DNA of 64,000 bases from CALAZP01 sp964410725 (GTDB taxonomy: Bacteria > Bacteroidota > Bacteroidia > Chitinophagales > Saprospiraceae), in assembly GCA_964410725.1 (NCBI GenBank), contig CAYPID010000003.1:1-64000 (forward strand). Reading direction: 5' to 3'. The translations under genes were made by a program, and so were the position numbers. The notes beneath the pieces are model-generated. The model was not told the origin of the DNA and made no database searches. It saw only the letters and a list, made by a program, of their open reading frames with translations. This document shows, piece after piece, positions 35,199 through 44,060 of the stretch (the first letter of the stretch is position 1; the number at the start of each line of letters is the position of its first letter).

Positions 35199-35206
35199 TA
35201 TTTTTG
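35199..35206 (+). promoter_or_regulatory. -7 box (TATTTTTG) for the DUF2723 gene
   Basis: Plus strand TATTTTTG matches TAnnTTTG 28 nt before the ATG at 35235, divergent from the rsmG-side box. The -33 element is not obvious. Confidence 0.35.
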
Positions 35207-35234
35207 AGATGTTTTAATAAACAAAATAATTACT

Positions 35235-38200
35235 ATGAATATTGGTAAAAGAGTTGAAGCAGTTTCGGGGTGGATGGTTTTTATAATTGCTTTTATTGTT
35301 TATTTCTTTTCTGCTGAGAGGACAGGGAGTTTATGGGATTGTGGTGAATTTATATTGGGTGCTTTCAAACTTCAAGTTGTTCATCCTCCGGGTGCCCCTT
35401 TGTTTCTAATCATCGGCCGGATTTTTACCTATATTGGAAGCATAGTGTCTAATAACCCAGAAGATATAGCATTCAGTGTTAATCTTTTATCTGGTATGTC
35501 CACTGCTTTTGCTGCGATGTTTATAGCGAAGTCAACTTTTTTGCTGGGTAAGCAAATTCTGGGTAAAGAATGGAGTGTAGGTAATAATACGGAAAGTCTA
35601 GTTCTATTTTTTGCTGCAGTTATAGGAGGTCTAACTACTGCTTTTGCCAGCTCTGTTTGGTTTTCAGCCGTTGAAGGTGAAGTTTACGCTATGAGTACTT
35701 TTTTCACCGCCATTACGCTTTGGGCTATTATTAAATGGTTCACACTTTCAGAAGAAGAAGAGGATGATCGTTGGTTATTATTTGCAATGTATATGGGCGG
35801 TCTTTCTATTGGGGTGCATTTACTTTCCTTGTTAACATTTCCAGCACTAGCTCTTTTCTATTATTTCAAGAAATTTCCTAATCCTAATATAAAAGGAATA
35901 GTCTTGGCCGGTATTAGTGGGCTAGGAATTATTGTTTTTGTGCAAAGCTTCATTATTGTTGGTTTACCTAAGCTTTGGGCAAGTTTGGATTTATTTATGG
36001 TCAATGGATTAGGTCTTGGTTTCCATACCGGCTTAATTCCTATGATTATTTATCTGATTTTTTGCTTTAGTGCGCCTGTTTTAGTGTTAAATGGTAGAAT
36101 TAAGTCTGGATGGCCATTGTATGCATTAGGTGGGATAACACTAGTATTTACATTTATCGCTCCTGGTGTAGATGGTGGCGGTTTTTTAAATAGGATTCTA
36201 ATTGCCTCCTTGTTTTTCGCTGGTGGTTTTTATAAAGATTTTCTAATTGGGAATAGAAATATTTTTGAATTAATTATTGTAAGTACGTTCCTTATAATCA
36301 TTGGTTTTTCAACGGTTGGTGTTGTGGTTGTAAGAGCAAATGCAGAGCCCCCAATTAATATGAACGCTCCTACAGATGCTATGAGATTGATTCCTTATTT
36401 AAATCGTGAGCAGTATGGTGAAAGGGCCCTTCTTAAAGGTCCTCATTTTAATGCGAAGCCTCAAAGTATAGAAACCAGTGATCGTTATGGAAGGGTTGGC
36501 AATAGGTACGAGATTGTTGATCAGAAGGTATCCTATGTGTTTGCTGATGATGATCAGATGCTTTTTCCTAGGATGGGCGATTATTCTCAAAATAGAAATG
36601 GCCTTTACAAAAGATGGATGGGCTTGAATCCGGATAATGCTTTGCCTAGTGGTAGACCTAATATGCTTGATAATATTTCTTTCGCTTTTAATTATCAAAT
36701 AGGTTGGATGTATTGGAGGTACTTTATGTGGAATTTTTCTGGTAGACAAAATGGAGACCAAGGGTTTTTTCCTTGGGATAAGTCTAGTGGGCATTGGTTG
36801 AGTGGGATTTCTTTAATAGATGAATGGAGGTTAGATGATCAATCTTATTTACCAGAGAGTGAAAAAAATAATAAAGCTAGAAATAGGTATTTCATGTTGC
36901 CTTTTCTTTTTGGTCTATTAGGGTTGATTTTTCATTTTAAGGAAAGAAATAAGGACGCTTTTGCTCTTCTAGCTATGTTTGTTATAACAGGTATTGGTAT
37001 AATAATTTATTCAAATCAACCCCCTAATGAACCCAGGGAAAGGGATTATGTCCTCGCGGGTTCTTTCTTTACTTATGCAATTTGGGTGGGATTAGCTGTT
37101 ATTGCATTGTATAAGAATTTAATTAACAAATTGAATTGGGGCAAAAATTTGAGTGCTGGCATTAGTGGTTTTTTAATTTTGGTAGCACCTTTTCTTATGG
37201 GATTTGAAAATTTTGATGATCATAGTAGGAGGTATCTTAGTGGAAGCAGGGATTACGCTAACAATTTTTTAGAATCTTGTGATTCTAATGCAATTATATT
37301 CACTTATGGTGATAATGATACTTACCCATTATGGTATGCCCAAGAGGTAGAGGGTATTCGGACTGACGTTAGAGTCGTTAATCTGAGTTTAATTACGGTT
37401 GATTGGTACATTAATTTGTTGCGTAGAAAGGTTAATAATTCCCCTGCAATCAAGATGTCTTTGTCTGAGGAGAGCATCAAAGGAAAAAAGCGTAATCAAG
37501 TTCTTTACTTCAATCCTTCTAATCAGGATAGGTCTATGGATGCTAAGGAGTTTTTGAATTTTATTGGTGAGGATCATCCTGTTCCACTAGCAAATGGTGA
37601 TAATACTGAAAGTTATATGCCTAGTAAGGATGTTTATATTAATGTAGATCTAGATATGATGAGAAGTAATGGATTATTGAATTCTTCAGATTCTTATTTG
37701 GTGAATAGGCTCCCTCTTAATCTCTCTGGCAAATCTTCCATAATAAAAGATGAATTAGCTGTCTTGGATATAATTACTTCTAATATCAATGAGAGACCTA
37801 TTTATTTTGCGGTTACCACAAGACAGGATAAACTATTCGGATTAAGGGATTATATGCAACTTGAAGGATTGGGACTTCGGTTATATCCAGCTAGGGGGAA
37901 TTCTGAACCTTCCTATGGAATTATTGGTAATGGCAATGTAGCGAGTGATAAAATATATGATCGTGTGATAAATAAATTCAAATGGGGAGGTTTTGATTCT
38001 CATGATTTGTTTGTTGACGATAGTTTTGGACCAAGTGTTCAATCTCACCAATTAGTTATCCGAAGGGCTGCTTTCGATTTGATTAAAAAGGGTCAAAATA
38101 AAGAGGCAGTTGAATTAATTGATGAATATTTTACTGGTTTTCCTGCTAATAATTTTTCTTATGACTATCGTGCATACTATATGATTGAAGGATACATTGC

Positions 38201-38447
38201 TGCAGGTGCTTATGATAAAGCTAAAAGTCATTTGGAAGTTTTAGCAAAGGAAACTGCAGATAGACTTAATTTCTATAGTTCTTTGAAGCAAGAGACGATT
38301 AGGACCAGTTATGAAAGCGAGTATCAACTTAGTTACAGAATCATGGAGGATATGCTTGGTATTGTTCGACAGAATAATGATGCTGAATTTCTTGAGCAGT
38401 TAGAGAATATGTTTAATAGATTCAGAGGTAATACAATCAATAATTAA
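35235..38447 (+). CDS. DUF2723 (TMEM260-like) polytopic membrane protein, possible O-mannosyltransferase
   Basis: A 1070-residue protein. The first 370 residues hold many membrane helices. The first outer loop has GSLWDCGEFILGAFKLQVVH and PPGAPLFLIIGR, the GT-C-like acidic motif of DUF2723. A large periplasmic part follows, with NEPRERDYVLAGSFFTYAIWVGL near residue 600, YGDNDTYPLWYAQEVEG, and a C-terminal helical region like TPR. The human relative TMEM260 is a protein O-mannosyltransferase, so a polyprenyl-phosphate-sugar dependent glycosyltransferase is plausible; this is inference. rpiB follows directly after the stop codon. A polyprenyl-phosphate-type GT2 is encoded at 43116. Confidence 0.8.
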   Translation: MNIGKRVEAVSGWMVFIIAFIVYFFSAERTGSLWDCGEFILGAFKLQVVHPPGAPLFLIIGRIFTYIGSIVSNNPEDIAFSVNLLSGMSTAFAAMFIAKSTFLLGKQILGKEWSVGNNTESLVLFFAAVIGGLTTAFASSVWFSAVEGEVYAMSTFFTAITLWAIIKWFTLSEEEEDDRWLLFAMYMGGLSIGVHLLSLLTFPALALFYYFKKFPNPNIKGIVLAGISGLGIIVFVQSFIIVGLPKLWASLDLFMVNGLGLGFHTGLIPMIIYLIFCFSAPVLVLNGRIKSGWPLYALGGITLVFTFIAPGVDGGGFLNRILIASLFFAGGFYKDFLIGNRNIFELIIVSTFLIIIGFSTVGVVVVRANAEPPINMNAPTDAMRLIPYLNREQYGERALLKGPHFNAKPQSIETSDRYGRVGNRYEIVDQKVSYVFADDDQMLFPRMGDYSQNRNGLYKRWMGLNPDNALPSGRPNMLDNISFAFNYQIGWMYWRYFMWNFSGRQNGDQGFFPWDKSSGHWLSGISLIDEWRLDDQSYLPESEKNNKARNRYFMLPFLFGLLGLIFHFKERNKDAFALLAMFVITGIGIIIYSNQPPNEPRERDYVLAGSFFTYAIWVGLAVIALYKNLINKLNWGKNLSAGISGFLILVAPFLMGFENFDDHSRRYLSGSRDYANNFLESCDSNAIIFTYGDNDTYPLWYAQEVEGIRTDVRVVNLSLITVDWYINLLRRKVNNSPAIKMSLSEESIKGKKRNQVLYFNPSNQDRSMDAKEFLNFIGEDHPVPLANGDNTESYMPSKDVYINVDLDMMRSNGLLNSSDSYLVNRLPLNLSGKSSIIKDELAVLDIITSNINERPIYFAVTTRQDKLFGLRDYMQLEGLGLRLYPARGNSEPSYGIIGNGNVASDKIYDRVINKFKWGGFDSHDLFVDDSFGPSVQSHQLVIRRAAFDLIKKGQNKEAVELIDEYFTGFPANNFSYDYRAYYMIEGYIAAGAYDKAKSHLEVLAKETADRLNFYSSLKQETIRTSYESEYQLSYRIMEDMLGIVRQNNDAEFLEQLENMFNRFRGNTINN

Positions 38448-38882
38448 ATGAGAATTGCGATTGGTGGGGACCATGCTGGCTTTGAATATAAAAAGCAGCT
38501 GATTAGGTTTATTGAGGATTCTTTAGAATATGCTGTTCATGATTTCGGACCATATTCAGGGGAATCAGTTGATTATCCTGATTTTGTTCATCCTTTATGT
38601 ACTGAACTAGTTAAAGGTAAATTTGATTTCGGTATTGTGATTTGTGGGAGTGGTAATGGAGTCGCTATTACTGCCAATAAACATTGCTATGTACGTGCGG
38701 CACTCTGTTTTAATGTTGAGATAGCTAATTTAGCTCGTCTGCATAATGATGCTAATATTTGTGCAATTCCAGCTAGGTTTTTACCTTATGAAGAAGTTGA
38801 AAATATAGTCGAAACTTTTATCTGTGGGACTTTTGAAGGTGGAAGGCATAGTGTTAGAGTTGGCAAAATTTCTAAATTTTAA
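38448..38882 (+). CDS. rpiB: Ribose-5-phosphate isomerase B
   Basis: Interconverts ribose 5-phosphate and ribulose 5-phosphate. The 144-residue protein shows IGGDHAGFEYKKQLI, VDYPDFVHPL, ICGSGNGVAITANKH (catalytic Cys and GSGNG loop), HNDANICAIPAR and the C-terminal FEGGRHSVRVGKI. All fit RpiB. The ATG follows the DUF2723 stop without a gap. A strong hairpin begins at its last stop base (38882). Confidence 0.95.
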   Translation: MRIAIGGDHAGFEYKKQLIRFIEDSLEYAVHDFGPYSGESVDYPDFVHPLCTELVKGKFDFGIVICGSGNGVAITANKHCYVRAALCFNVEIANLARLHNDANICAIPARFLPYEEVENIVETFICGTFEGGRHSVRVGKISKF

Positions 38883-38953
38883 GTGAGTGAAAGACCAGCT
38901 CTACCCCCCGATGAACCGGTCCCACTCACTATCAAACACTATGAAAGTGTTTG
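38882..38953 (+). other. Two consecutive perfect-stem hairpins downstream of rpiB
   Basis: Hairpin 1 pairs AGTGAGTG (38882-38889) with CACTCACT (38923-38930) and, inside, GACC (38893-38896) with GGTC (38918-38921) around a C-rich 21-nt loop. Hairpin 2 pairs CAAACACT (38933-38940) with AGTGTTTG (38946-38953) over the 5-nt loop ATGAA, followed by TTTCTTG. The second could terminate transcription. The first is too elaborate for a simple terminator and may be a structured RNA. Confidence 0.5.
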
Positions 38954-39022
38954 TTTCTTGCAATAAGATTTAGTGGTGTTTCAGTATCATAGCTTGTCAC
39001 AAAGTTAACTTTTGTATTATAA

Positions 39023-39060
39023 AAATACAATATATGAGATAAATATATTGTATTTATTTT
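39023..39060 (+). terminator. 13-bp perfect AT-rich hairpin before htpG
   Basis: AAATACAATATAT (39023-39035) and ATATATTGTATTT (39043-39055) pair perfectly over the 7-nt loop GAGATAA. ATTTTTAA follows on the plus strand and a T run precedes it on the minus strand. It could end the DUF2723-rpiB transcript or serve as an operator for htpG, whose start is 82 nt on. Confidence 0.45.
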
Positions 39061-39136
39061 TAATATATTATGTCATTTTGACAGTTATTCTTCAATGGCA
39101 TGTTGTTTGATTAATTCTCTCATAAAAATTTTAACT

Positions 39137-41002
39137 ATGGAAAAAGGTAATATATCAGTTCAAACGGAGAATATTTTTCCTATTATTAAAAGATTTCTTT
39201 ATTCTGATCATGAAATTTTTCTTAGGGAATTAGTTAGTAATGCAGTAGATGCGACTACTAAACTTAAGGCTTTGTCCAATAAAGGCTTATATAAAGGTAG
39301 TTTGGATAATCTTAGTATTGAAATTAGCATTAATAAGAAAAAGAAAACTATTACAATATCTGACAAAGGTCTTGGTTTAACGGGAGATGAAGCAAAGAAG
39401 TATTTAAATCAAGTTGCCTTTAGTAGTGCGAGTGAATTTCTAGAAAATTTTAAGGAGGATGCTTCTGGGATTATTGGTCATTTTGGGCTGGGTTTTTATT
39501 CAGCTTTTATGGTAGCTGATAAGGTTGAGGTAGATTCACTATCCTATCGAGAGGGAAGTGAACCTATTTTATGGTCTTGTGAAGGTCAGCCAGAGTTTAC
39601 TCTCAAAAAGGGTAAGAGGAAGTTTGTTGGAACTGATATAGTTTTACATATTAACGAAGAGGGAAAGGATTTCTTAGAGGATAGTAAGATTCAAGGTTTA
39701 TTAGATAAGTATTGTAAGTTCCTTCCTGTTCCAATAAAATTTGGTACGAAGGAAGAAGTGGTAAATGACGAGAATAATAAGGATTCTGAGGGTAAAAAGG
39801 TTGAGGTAGATAATATTATTAATAATACCCATCCCCTTTGGAAAAAGAATCCTAATGATTTAAGTGATGAAGATTATAAAAATTTCTATAGGGAATTGTA
39901 TCCGTTTTCTGAAACACCAATGTTTTGGATTCATCTAAATATCGATTACCCCTTTAATTTAACGGGTGTGCTTTTCTTTCCCAAACTCAAAGCTAATTTT
40001 GAATTAGAGAAAAATAAAATTCAATTATACTCTAATCAAGTTTTTGTTACTGATGATGTTAAAGAAATTGTTCCGGAATTTTTAATGCTGCTTCATGGTG
40101 TTATTGACTCCCCTGATATACCTTTAAATGTTAGTAGAAGTTACTTGCAAGGAGATTCCAATGTAAAGAAGATTAGTACTTACATCACGAAGAAGGTTGC
40201 GGAGAAGTTAAATGAACTCTTTAAAGGTGATCGTTCTAATTATGAAGTTAAGTGGAATGACTTAAGTCCTTTTGTTAAGTACGGTATGGTATCTGATGAT
40301 AAGTTTGCTGAAAAGGCTAATAATTTTGTTTTATTGCAAAGTACTGACAATTCTTTTTTTACACTGGATGAGTATGTAGATAAAATTAAAGAGTTACAAA
40401 CTGATAAGCATGGTAAGTTAGTTCATATATATACGAATAATAAGGACGAACATCACAGTTACATTGAAGCTTGTAAATCTTTAGGCTACGACGTATTGAT
40501 AATGGATAATGTGTTGGATAATCATTTCATGCAGCATATTGAATATAAAGGTGGGGATAAGGTGTTTGTTAGAGTTGATTCCGAGTCTCCTGATAACTTG
40601 GTCCAAAAGGATTTAAACAATGAGTTAGTAATAAGTGATAAGGAAAAGGAAGATTTAATTGCTTTCATTAAGGATCAAAATCTTATTGATGGTGCTCAGG
40701 TTGAAGTTAAAGCCTTGGCAAATGACAGTGCTCCTATATTAATTACTAAACCTGAGTTTATGAGGAGAATGAAAGAAATGCAAAATCTTCAGGGAATGGG
40801 AATGGGTAATTTTCCGGAGTCCTATCAGTTAGTTGTTAATGGAAATCATCAAACTATCCTTGATAGAATTGTAAATGAAAATGACAGTGAAATAAAGGCA
40901 AGTAACTTGAAATTCTTAGTTCTTCTCGCTAAGCTGAATCAAAATATGCTAAAGGGGGAGGAACTAACGGAATTCGGCAAACGTGTTTTAAAAATGTTTT
41001 AA
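39137..41002 (+). CDS. htpG: Molecular chaperone HtpG (Hsp90)
   Basis: ATP-driven chaperone. The N-terminal GHKL ATPase has FLRELVSNAVDATTKL (ATP-binding Asn and the Mg site), ISDKGLGLTGDEAKKYL and IGHFGLGFYSAFMVAD. The middle domain has LFFPKLKANFELEKNKIQLY and PLNVSRSYLQGD. I chose ATG 39137, giving 621 residues and the family N-terminus KGNISVQTEN; the 14 codons upstream are not conserved-looking. In this region codons are G- and T-rich compared with plus-strand genes left of 31 kb. The stop overlaps the convergent DUF4837 gene by 4 bp. Confidence 0.95.
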   Translation: MEKGNISVQTENIFPIIKRFLYSDHEIFLRELVSNAVDATTKLKALSNKGLYKGSLDNLSIEISINKKKKTITISDKGLGLTGDEAKKYLNQVAFSSASEFLENFKEDASGIIGHFGLGFYSAFMVADKVEVDSLSYREGSEPILWSCEGQPEFTLKKGKRKFVGTDIVLHINEEGKDFLEDSKIQGLLDKYCKFLPVPIKFGTKEEVVNDENNKDSEGKKVEVDNIINNTHPLWKKNPNDLSDEDYKNFYRELYPFSETPMFWIHLNIDYPFNLTGVLFFPKLKANFELEKNKIQLYSNQVFVTDDVKEIVPEFLMLLHGVIDSPDIPLNVSRSYLQGDSNVKKISTYITKKVAEKLNELFKGDRSNYEVKWNDLSPFVKYGMVSDDKFAEKANNFVLLQSTDNSFFTLDEYVDKIKELQTDKHGKLVHIYTNNKDEHHSYIEACKSLGYDVLIMDNVLDNHFMQHIEYKGGDKVFVRVDSESPDNLVQKDLNNELVISDKEKEDLIAFIKDQNLIDGAQVEVKALANDSAPILITKPEFMRRMKEMQNLQGMGMGNFPESYQLVVNGNHQTILDRIVNENDSEIKASNLKFLVLLAKLNQNMLKGEELTEFGKRVLKMF

Positions 41003-42060
41003 TTCCATTTTAATGATTTAAAAATATGCTCCAGTGACATAATAAGTTCTCTTTTATCTTGTCCTGGAGCATATATGAAACCATCTAAGAAGAGTAGCTC
41101 CGACTTTTTTTCGTTTAAGACCATATAACTAATATAAGGACCGCCCATATAGTCATTTTCCATTTCCCATATCCCTCTGTTTTCTATGGTGTATTTTTTA
41201 TCTAATGTTCTTTGATAAGAATAGATAGGTAAATCAATGTCATTTGTTTTCATGTATGAATCCTCTATTTGTGAGGAAATATACTTTCTACCTAACTCGT
41301 CTCTAAGTTTCTTTAATCCAGTCTTTGTTAATTGCGCTCTGTTTGTATAAGGTATCTTAGTGATTAAAATATTACTGCTTACATTTTCTGTTTCTTTTCT
41401 AAGCCAAAACGTATTATCTTCTCTTAAGGATATTCCATAATCTTTTGGTATTTTTAAATATATGGATAGTGAATTTTCTAATTCCTTAATGATATTTTCA
41501 TCAATTCCCTGTTGATAAACATTTCCATCCAACTTGTATTTATCGGCATTATAAATCCTTTTTTGTATTGTATTGAAATCCTTTTTGATATTAAAGATTA
41601 ACTCTTGTTCGTTTTTTGCAAACTGGTAGATTATCAATTGGCCCTTTGCCCATTTATCTTTGCCTACAATCGAGTTAAGGTTTTCATTATTTTTGGTGTT
41701 AAGTTTATTAAGATCTTTTTGCACAAGTTGAGTCGTTCTATCGTTATAGTCGGACAAATCCGCTATAATTAAGTAATTGCGGAGCTCTTTCCGCATTGGT
41801 TCTGATTCCAATTGTTCTGCCGTAAAGTGTCGTAGATCGAAGACAGGTTCTGGTTGTGGTAAGATTGGAAAAGCTGAAGAATAATAGAATCTTAACGAAT
41901 CTCCTACAGGTCCTTCCCATATTTGTTTCGATGATATTACTACAATTTCATTTAAAGATCCAAAGGCGGTTGGTATGGCTTTAAAATTTGATATAGAATC
42001 TTGTGAACAAGAACTAAATAGATATATAGATATTATAAATAGCGTTATTTTTCTCATCAT
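40999..42060 (-). CDS. DUF4837 family lipoprotein
   Basis: A 353-residue predicted lipoprotein: a short hydrophobic signal ends YLFSSC. The body has IPTAFGSLNEIVVISSKQIWEGP, PVFDLRHFTAEQLE, and near the C-terminus RGIWEMENDYMGGPYISYMV and FIYAPGQDKRELI, which I recognise as DUF4837 of Bacteroidota. The function is unknown; the protein would sit in the periplasm or on the outer membrane. It follows the MoxR gene on the same strand with a 35-nt gap. Confidence 0.8.
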   Translation of the reverse strand: MMRKITLFIISIYLFSSCSQDSISNFKAIPTAFGSLNEIVVISSKQIWEGPVGDSLRFYYSSAFPILPQPEPVFDLRHFTAEQLESEPMRKELRNYLIIADLSDYNDRTTQLVQKDLNKLNTKNNENLNSIVGKDKWAKGQLIIYQFAKNEQELIFNIKKDFNTIQKRIYNADKYKLDGNVYQQGIDENIIKELENSLSIYLKIPKDYGISLREDNTFWLRKETENVSSNILITKIPYTNRAQLTKTGLKKLRDELGRKYISSQIEDSYMKTNDIDLPIYSYQRTLDKKYTIENRGIWEMENDYMGGPYISYMVLNEKKSELLFLDGFIYAPGQDKRELIMSLEHIFKSLKWN

Positions 42061-42095
42061 GTATATAGTGATGTATTTTTTTGATTTTTTGGTGT

Positions 42096-43061
42096 TTATA
42101 AGAGGTTGTTGATGATTTCGCTTTCGGTTACCCCATCTGCCTCTGCTCTAAAATTTTTTACTATTCTATGTCTTAATACAAAAGGGGCTATTGCTTTAAC
42201 GTCTTCAATATCTGGTGAAAATTTTCCATTGATGGCTGCATGACACTTAGCTCCAAGTGCTAAGTATTGAGATGCTCTCGGTCCTGCACCCCAGGAAATA
42301 TATTGGTTTACATTATCGGGTGCCTCTGGTCTGCCTGGTCTTGTTTTTGTTACCGTGTTAACAGCATACTTAATGACATTATCTGCTATAGGTATTTTGC
42401 GGATTATGTTTTGATAATTGAGAATGGCTTCTTTGTTAAGGATTTTATTTAATGTTGGAGTTATATCACTTGTTGTAGAGGTAACTACTTCGATTTCTTC
42501 TTCGTATGTGGGATAGTCTAATGGGATTGTAAACATAAATCGGTCTAGTTGAGCTTCCGGCAGTGGATAGGTGCCTTCCTGCTCAATTGGGTTTTGAGTA
42601 GCTAAGACAAAAAATGGCTTTGGTAAGTTGTATTTAGTTCCGGATACCGTTACAGCTTTTTCTTGCATGGCTTCTAATAGCGCAGCTTGTGTTTTTGGAG
42701 GTGTTCTATTGATTTCGTCAGCTAATACTATATTAGAGAAAATTGGTCCTTTATTATAGATGAAGTCTCTATCTCTATTTAGGATTTCTGCTCCTATTAT
42801 ATCTGATGGCATTAGGTCTGGGGTAAATTGAATGCGTTTAAACTCCATATCTAAGACGTCGGCAATAGTGTTTATTAGTAGGGTTTTAGCTAAACCTGGC
42901 ACGCCTAGGAGTAAGCTGTGTCCATTACTTAATATAGCCATTAATACCATTTTTACTGCCGTTTCCTGCCCTATTATGACTTTACTTATTTCTTGTTTAA
43001 GTATAACATATTTTTCTGCTAATTCTTTTATTGTTCTTACATCTTGTTCCGTGCTTGTCAT
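42096..43061 (-). CDS. MoxR family AAA ATPase
   Basis: Cytosolic AAA+ ATPase acting as a chaperone for maturation of protein complexes. Motifs: IIGQETAVKMVL, Walker A LLLGVPGLAKTLLINTIA, TPDLMPSDIIGAEI, Walker B VLADEINRTPPKTQAALLEAMQE and the sensor LATQNPIEQEGTYPLPEAQLDRF. Length 321 is normal. ATG 43061 is preferred over the TTG at 43079, since a -7 box (TAAATTTG) covers that region. MoxR genes usually precede DUF58 and von Willebrand A genes; here a DUF4837 lipoprotein follows instead, so the partner is not obvious. Confidence 0.93.
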   Translation of the reverse strand: MTSTEQDVRTIKELAEKYVILKQEISKVIIGQETAVKMVLMAILSNGHSLLLGVPGLAKTLLINTIADVLDMEFKRIQFTPDLMPSDIIGAEILNRDRDFIYNKGPIFSNIVLADEINRTPPKTQAALLEAMQEKAVTVSGTKYNLPKPFFVLATQNPIEQEGTYPLPEAQLDRFMFTIPLDYPTYEEEIEVVTSTTSDITPTLNKILNKEAILNYQNIIRKIPIADNVIKYAVNTVTKTRPGRPEAPDNVNQYISWGAGPRASQYLALGAKCHAAINGKFSPDIEDVKAIAPFVLRHRIVKNFRAEADGVTESEIINNLL

Positions 43062-43076
43062 AAACTTTATTTTTCC

Positions 43077-43103
43077 CAAATTTACATTTATTAATGCTTA
43101 CAA
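43077..43103 (-). promoter_or_regulatory. Possible MoxR promoter
   Basis: Minus strand TAAATTTG (43077-43084) fits TAnnTTTG, with TTG at 43101-43103 only 16 nt upstream, shorter than usual. Transcription would start about 10 nt before ATG 43061. Confidence 0.35.
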
Positions 43104-43115
43104 AAAATTGGTTTG

Positions 43116-44060
43116 ATGTCTGATTTTATTTCTGTTATTGTTACTGTTTTTAACGAAGAAGAAAATGTTGCTCCCTTAATTCAGTCCATAAGGGAATCTA
43201 TGTTAGATTTTGATTATGAAATCATTTTTGTAGATGACGGTAGTACAGATTCTACTGTGAAGAATATTTTATCTGAACAAAGGTCCGAATTGGTGACTAT
43301 CGAATTTACGAAGAACTTTGGGCAGAGTTTGGCGCTAATGGCTGGTATTAACTATGCTAAGGGAAATATTTTAGTTACCCTAGATGGGGACTTGCAGAAT
43401 GATCCATCTGATATTCCTTTTTTGATAGATACTTTAAGGAAGAATCATTATGATATGGTCATTGGCAATCGCCGGAATCGTAAGGACGGTTTGATGTTGA
43501 GAAAGTTCCCTAGTAAAATTGCAAATTTTATAATACGTCAACTATCTGGTGTTCATCTTAAGGATTATGGATGCGCGCTTAAAGTTTTTTCTAAAGATTT
43601 AGGTCTTAATTTAGGTTTGTATGGAGAGCTTCATAGGTTTATTCCTGTTTTAGCCGCTCTAGAAGGTGCTAGAATTTTTCAAGTTGATGTCAAACACCAT
43701 CCAAGATTGCATGGTAAATCCAAATATGGGTTATCAAGAACATTTAGAGTAGCGAGTGATTTGGTACTTATGTTATTTTACAAAAAGTATAGCCAAAAGC
43801 CCATGCATTTATTTGGAACTTCTGGCTTATTACTTCTATTAATAGGTTTTTTGATTAATATGTATTTACTTATTTTGAAAGTTCAGGGTAATGATATCTG
43901 GGGTAAACCATTGTTAATTTTAGGCCTATTGATGGTTATCAGCGGTTTTCAATTTCTTACAATAGGTATTATTGTTGAAATTCAAATGAGAACTTATTTT
44001 GAATCTCAAGATAAAAAACCATATCGGGTAAGAAATGTATTTACTGCTCTTAAGAAATAG
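43116..44060 (+). CDS. Family 2 glycosyltransferase, polyprenyl-phosphate sugar synthase type (DPM1/ArnC-like)
   Basis: GT-A fold domain in residues 1-220: VIVTVFNEEENVAPLI, IIFVDDGSTDSTV, the DxD in TLDGDLQNDP and GNRRNRKDG. Two hydrophobic helices near the C-terminus anchor it (GLLLLLIGFLINMYLLIL and a second at about 275). This layout is that of enzymes making polyprenyl-phosphate mannose, glucose or similar lipid-linked sugars for GT-C transferases. A GT-C-like DUF2723 protein is encoded at 35235. Start at ATG 43116; TTG just before it is less likely. Overlaps the next gene by 11 bp, convergent. Confidence 0.87.
   Translation: MSDFISVIVTVFNEEENVAPLIQSIRESMLDFDYEIIFVDDGSTDSTVKNILSEQRSELVTIEFTKNFGQSLALMAGINYAKGNILVTLDGDLQNDPSDIPFLIDTLRKNHYDMVIGNRRNRKDGLMLRKFPSKIANFIIRQLSGVHLKDYGCALKVFSKDLGLNLGLYGELHRFIPVLAALEGARIFQVDVKHHPRLHGKSKYGLSRTFRVASDLVLMLFYKKYSQKPMHLFGTSGLLLLLIGFLINMYLLILKVQGNDIWGKPLLILGLLMVISGFQFLTIGIIVEIQMRTYFESQDKKPYRVRNVFTALKK

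Noticed and set aside
36399..36794. A minus-strand frame opposite the DUF2723 gene
   Set aside because: It lies wholly inside a strong gene and its translation shows no recognisable domain.
38904..38909. The run of six C after rpiB as a programmed frameshift site
   Set aside because: It lies downstream of the stop codon, in a hairpin loop, with no continuing open frame.
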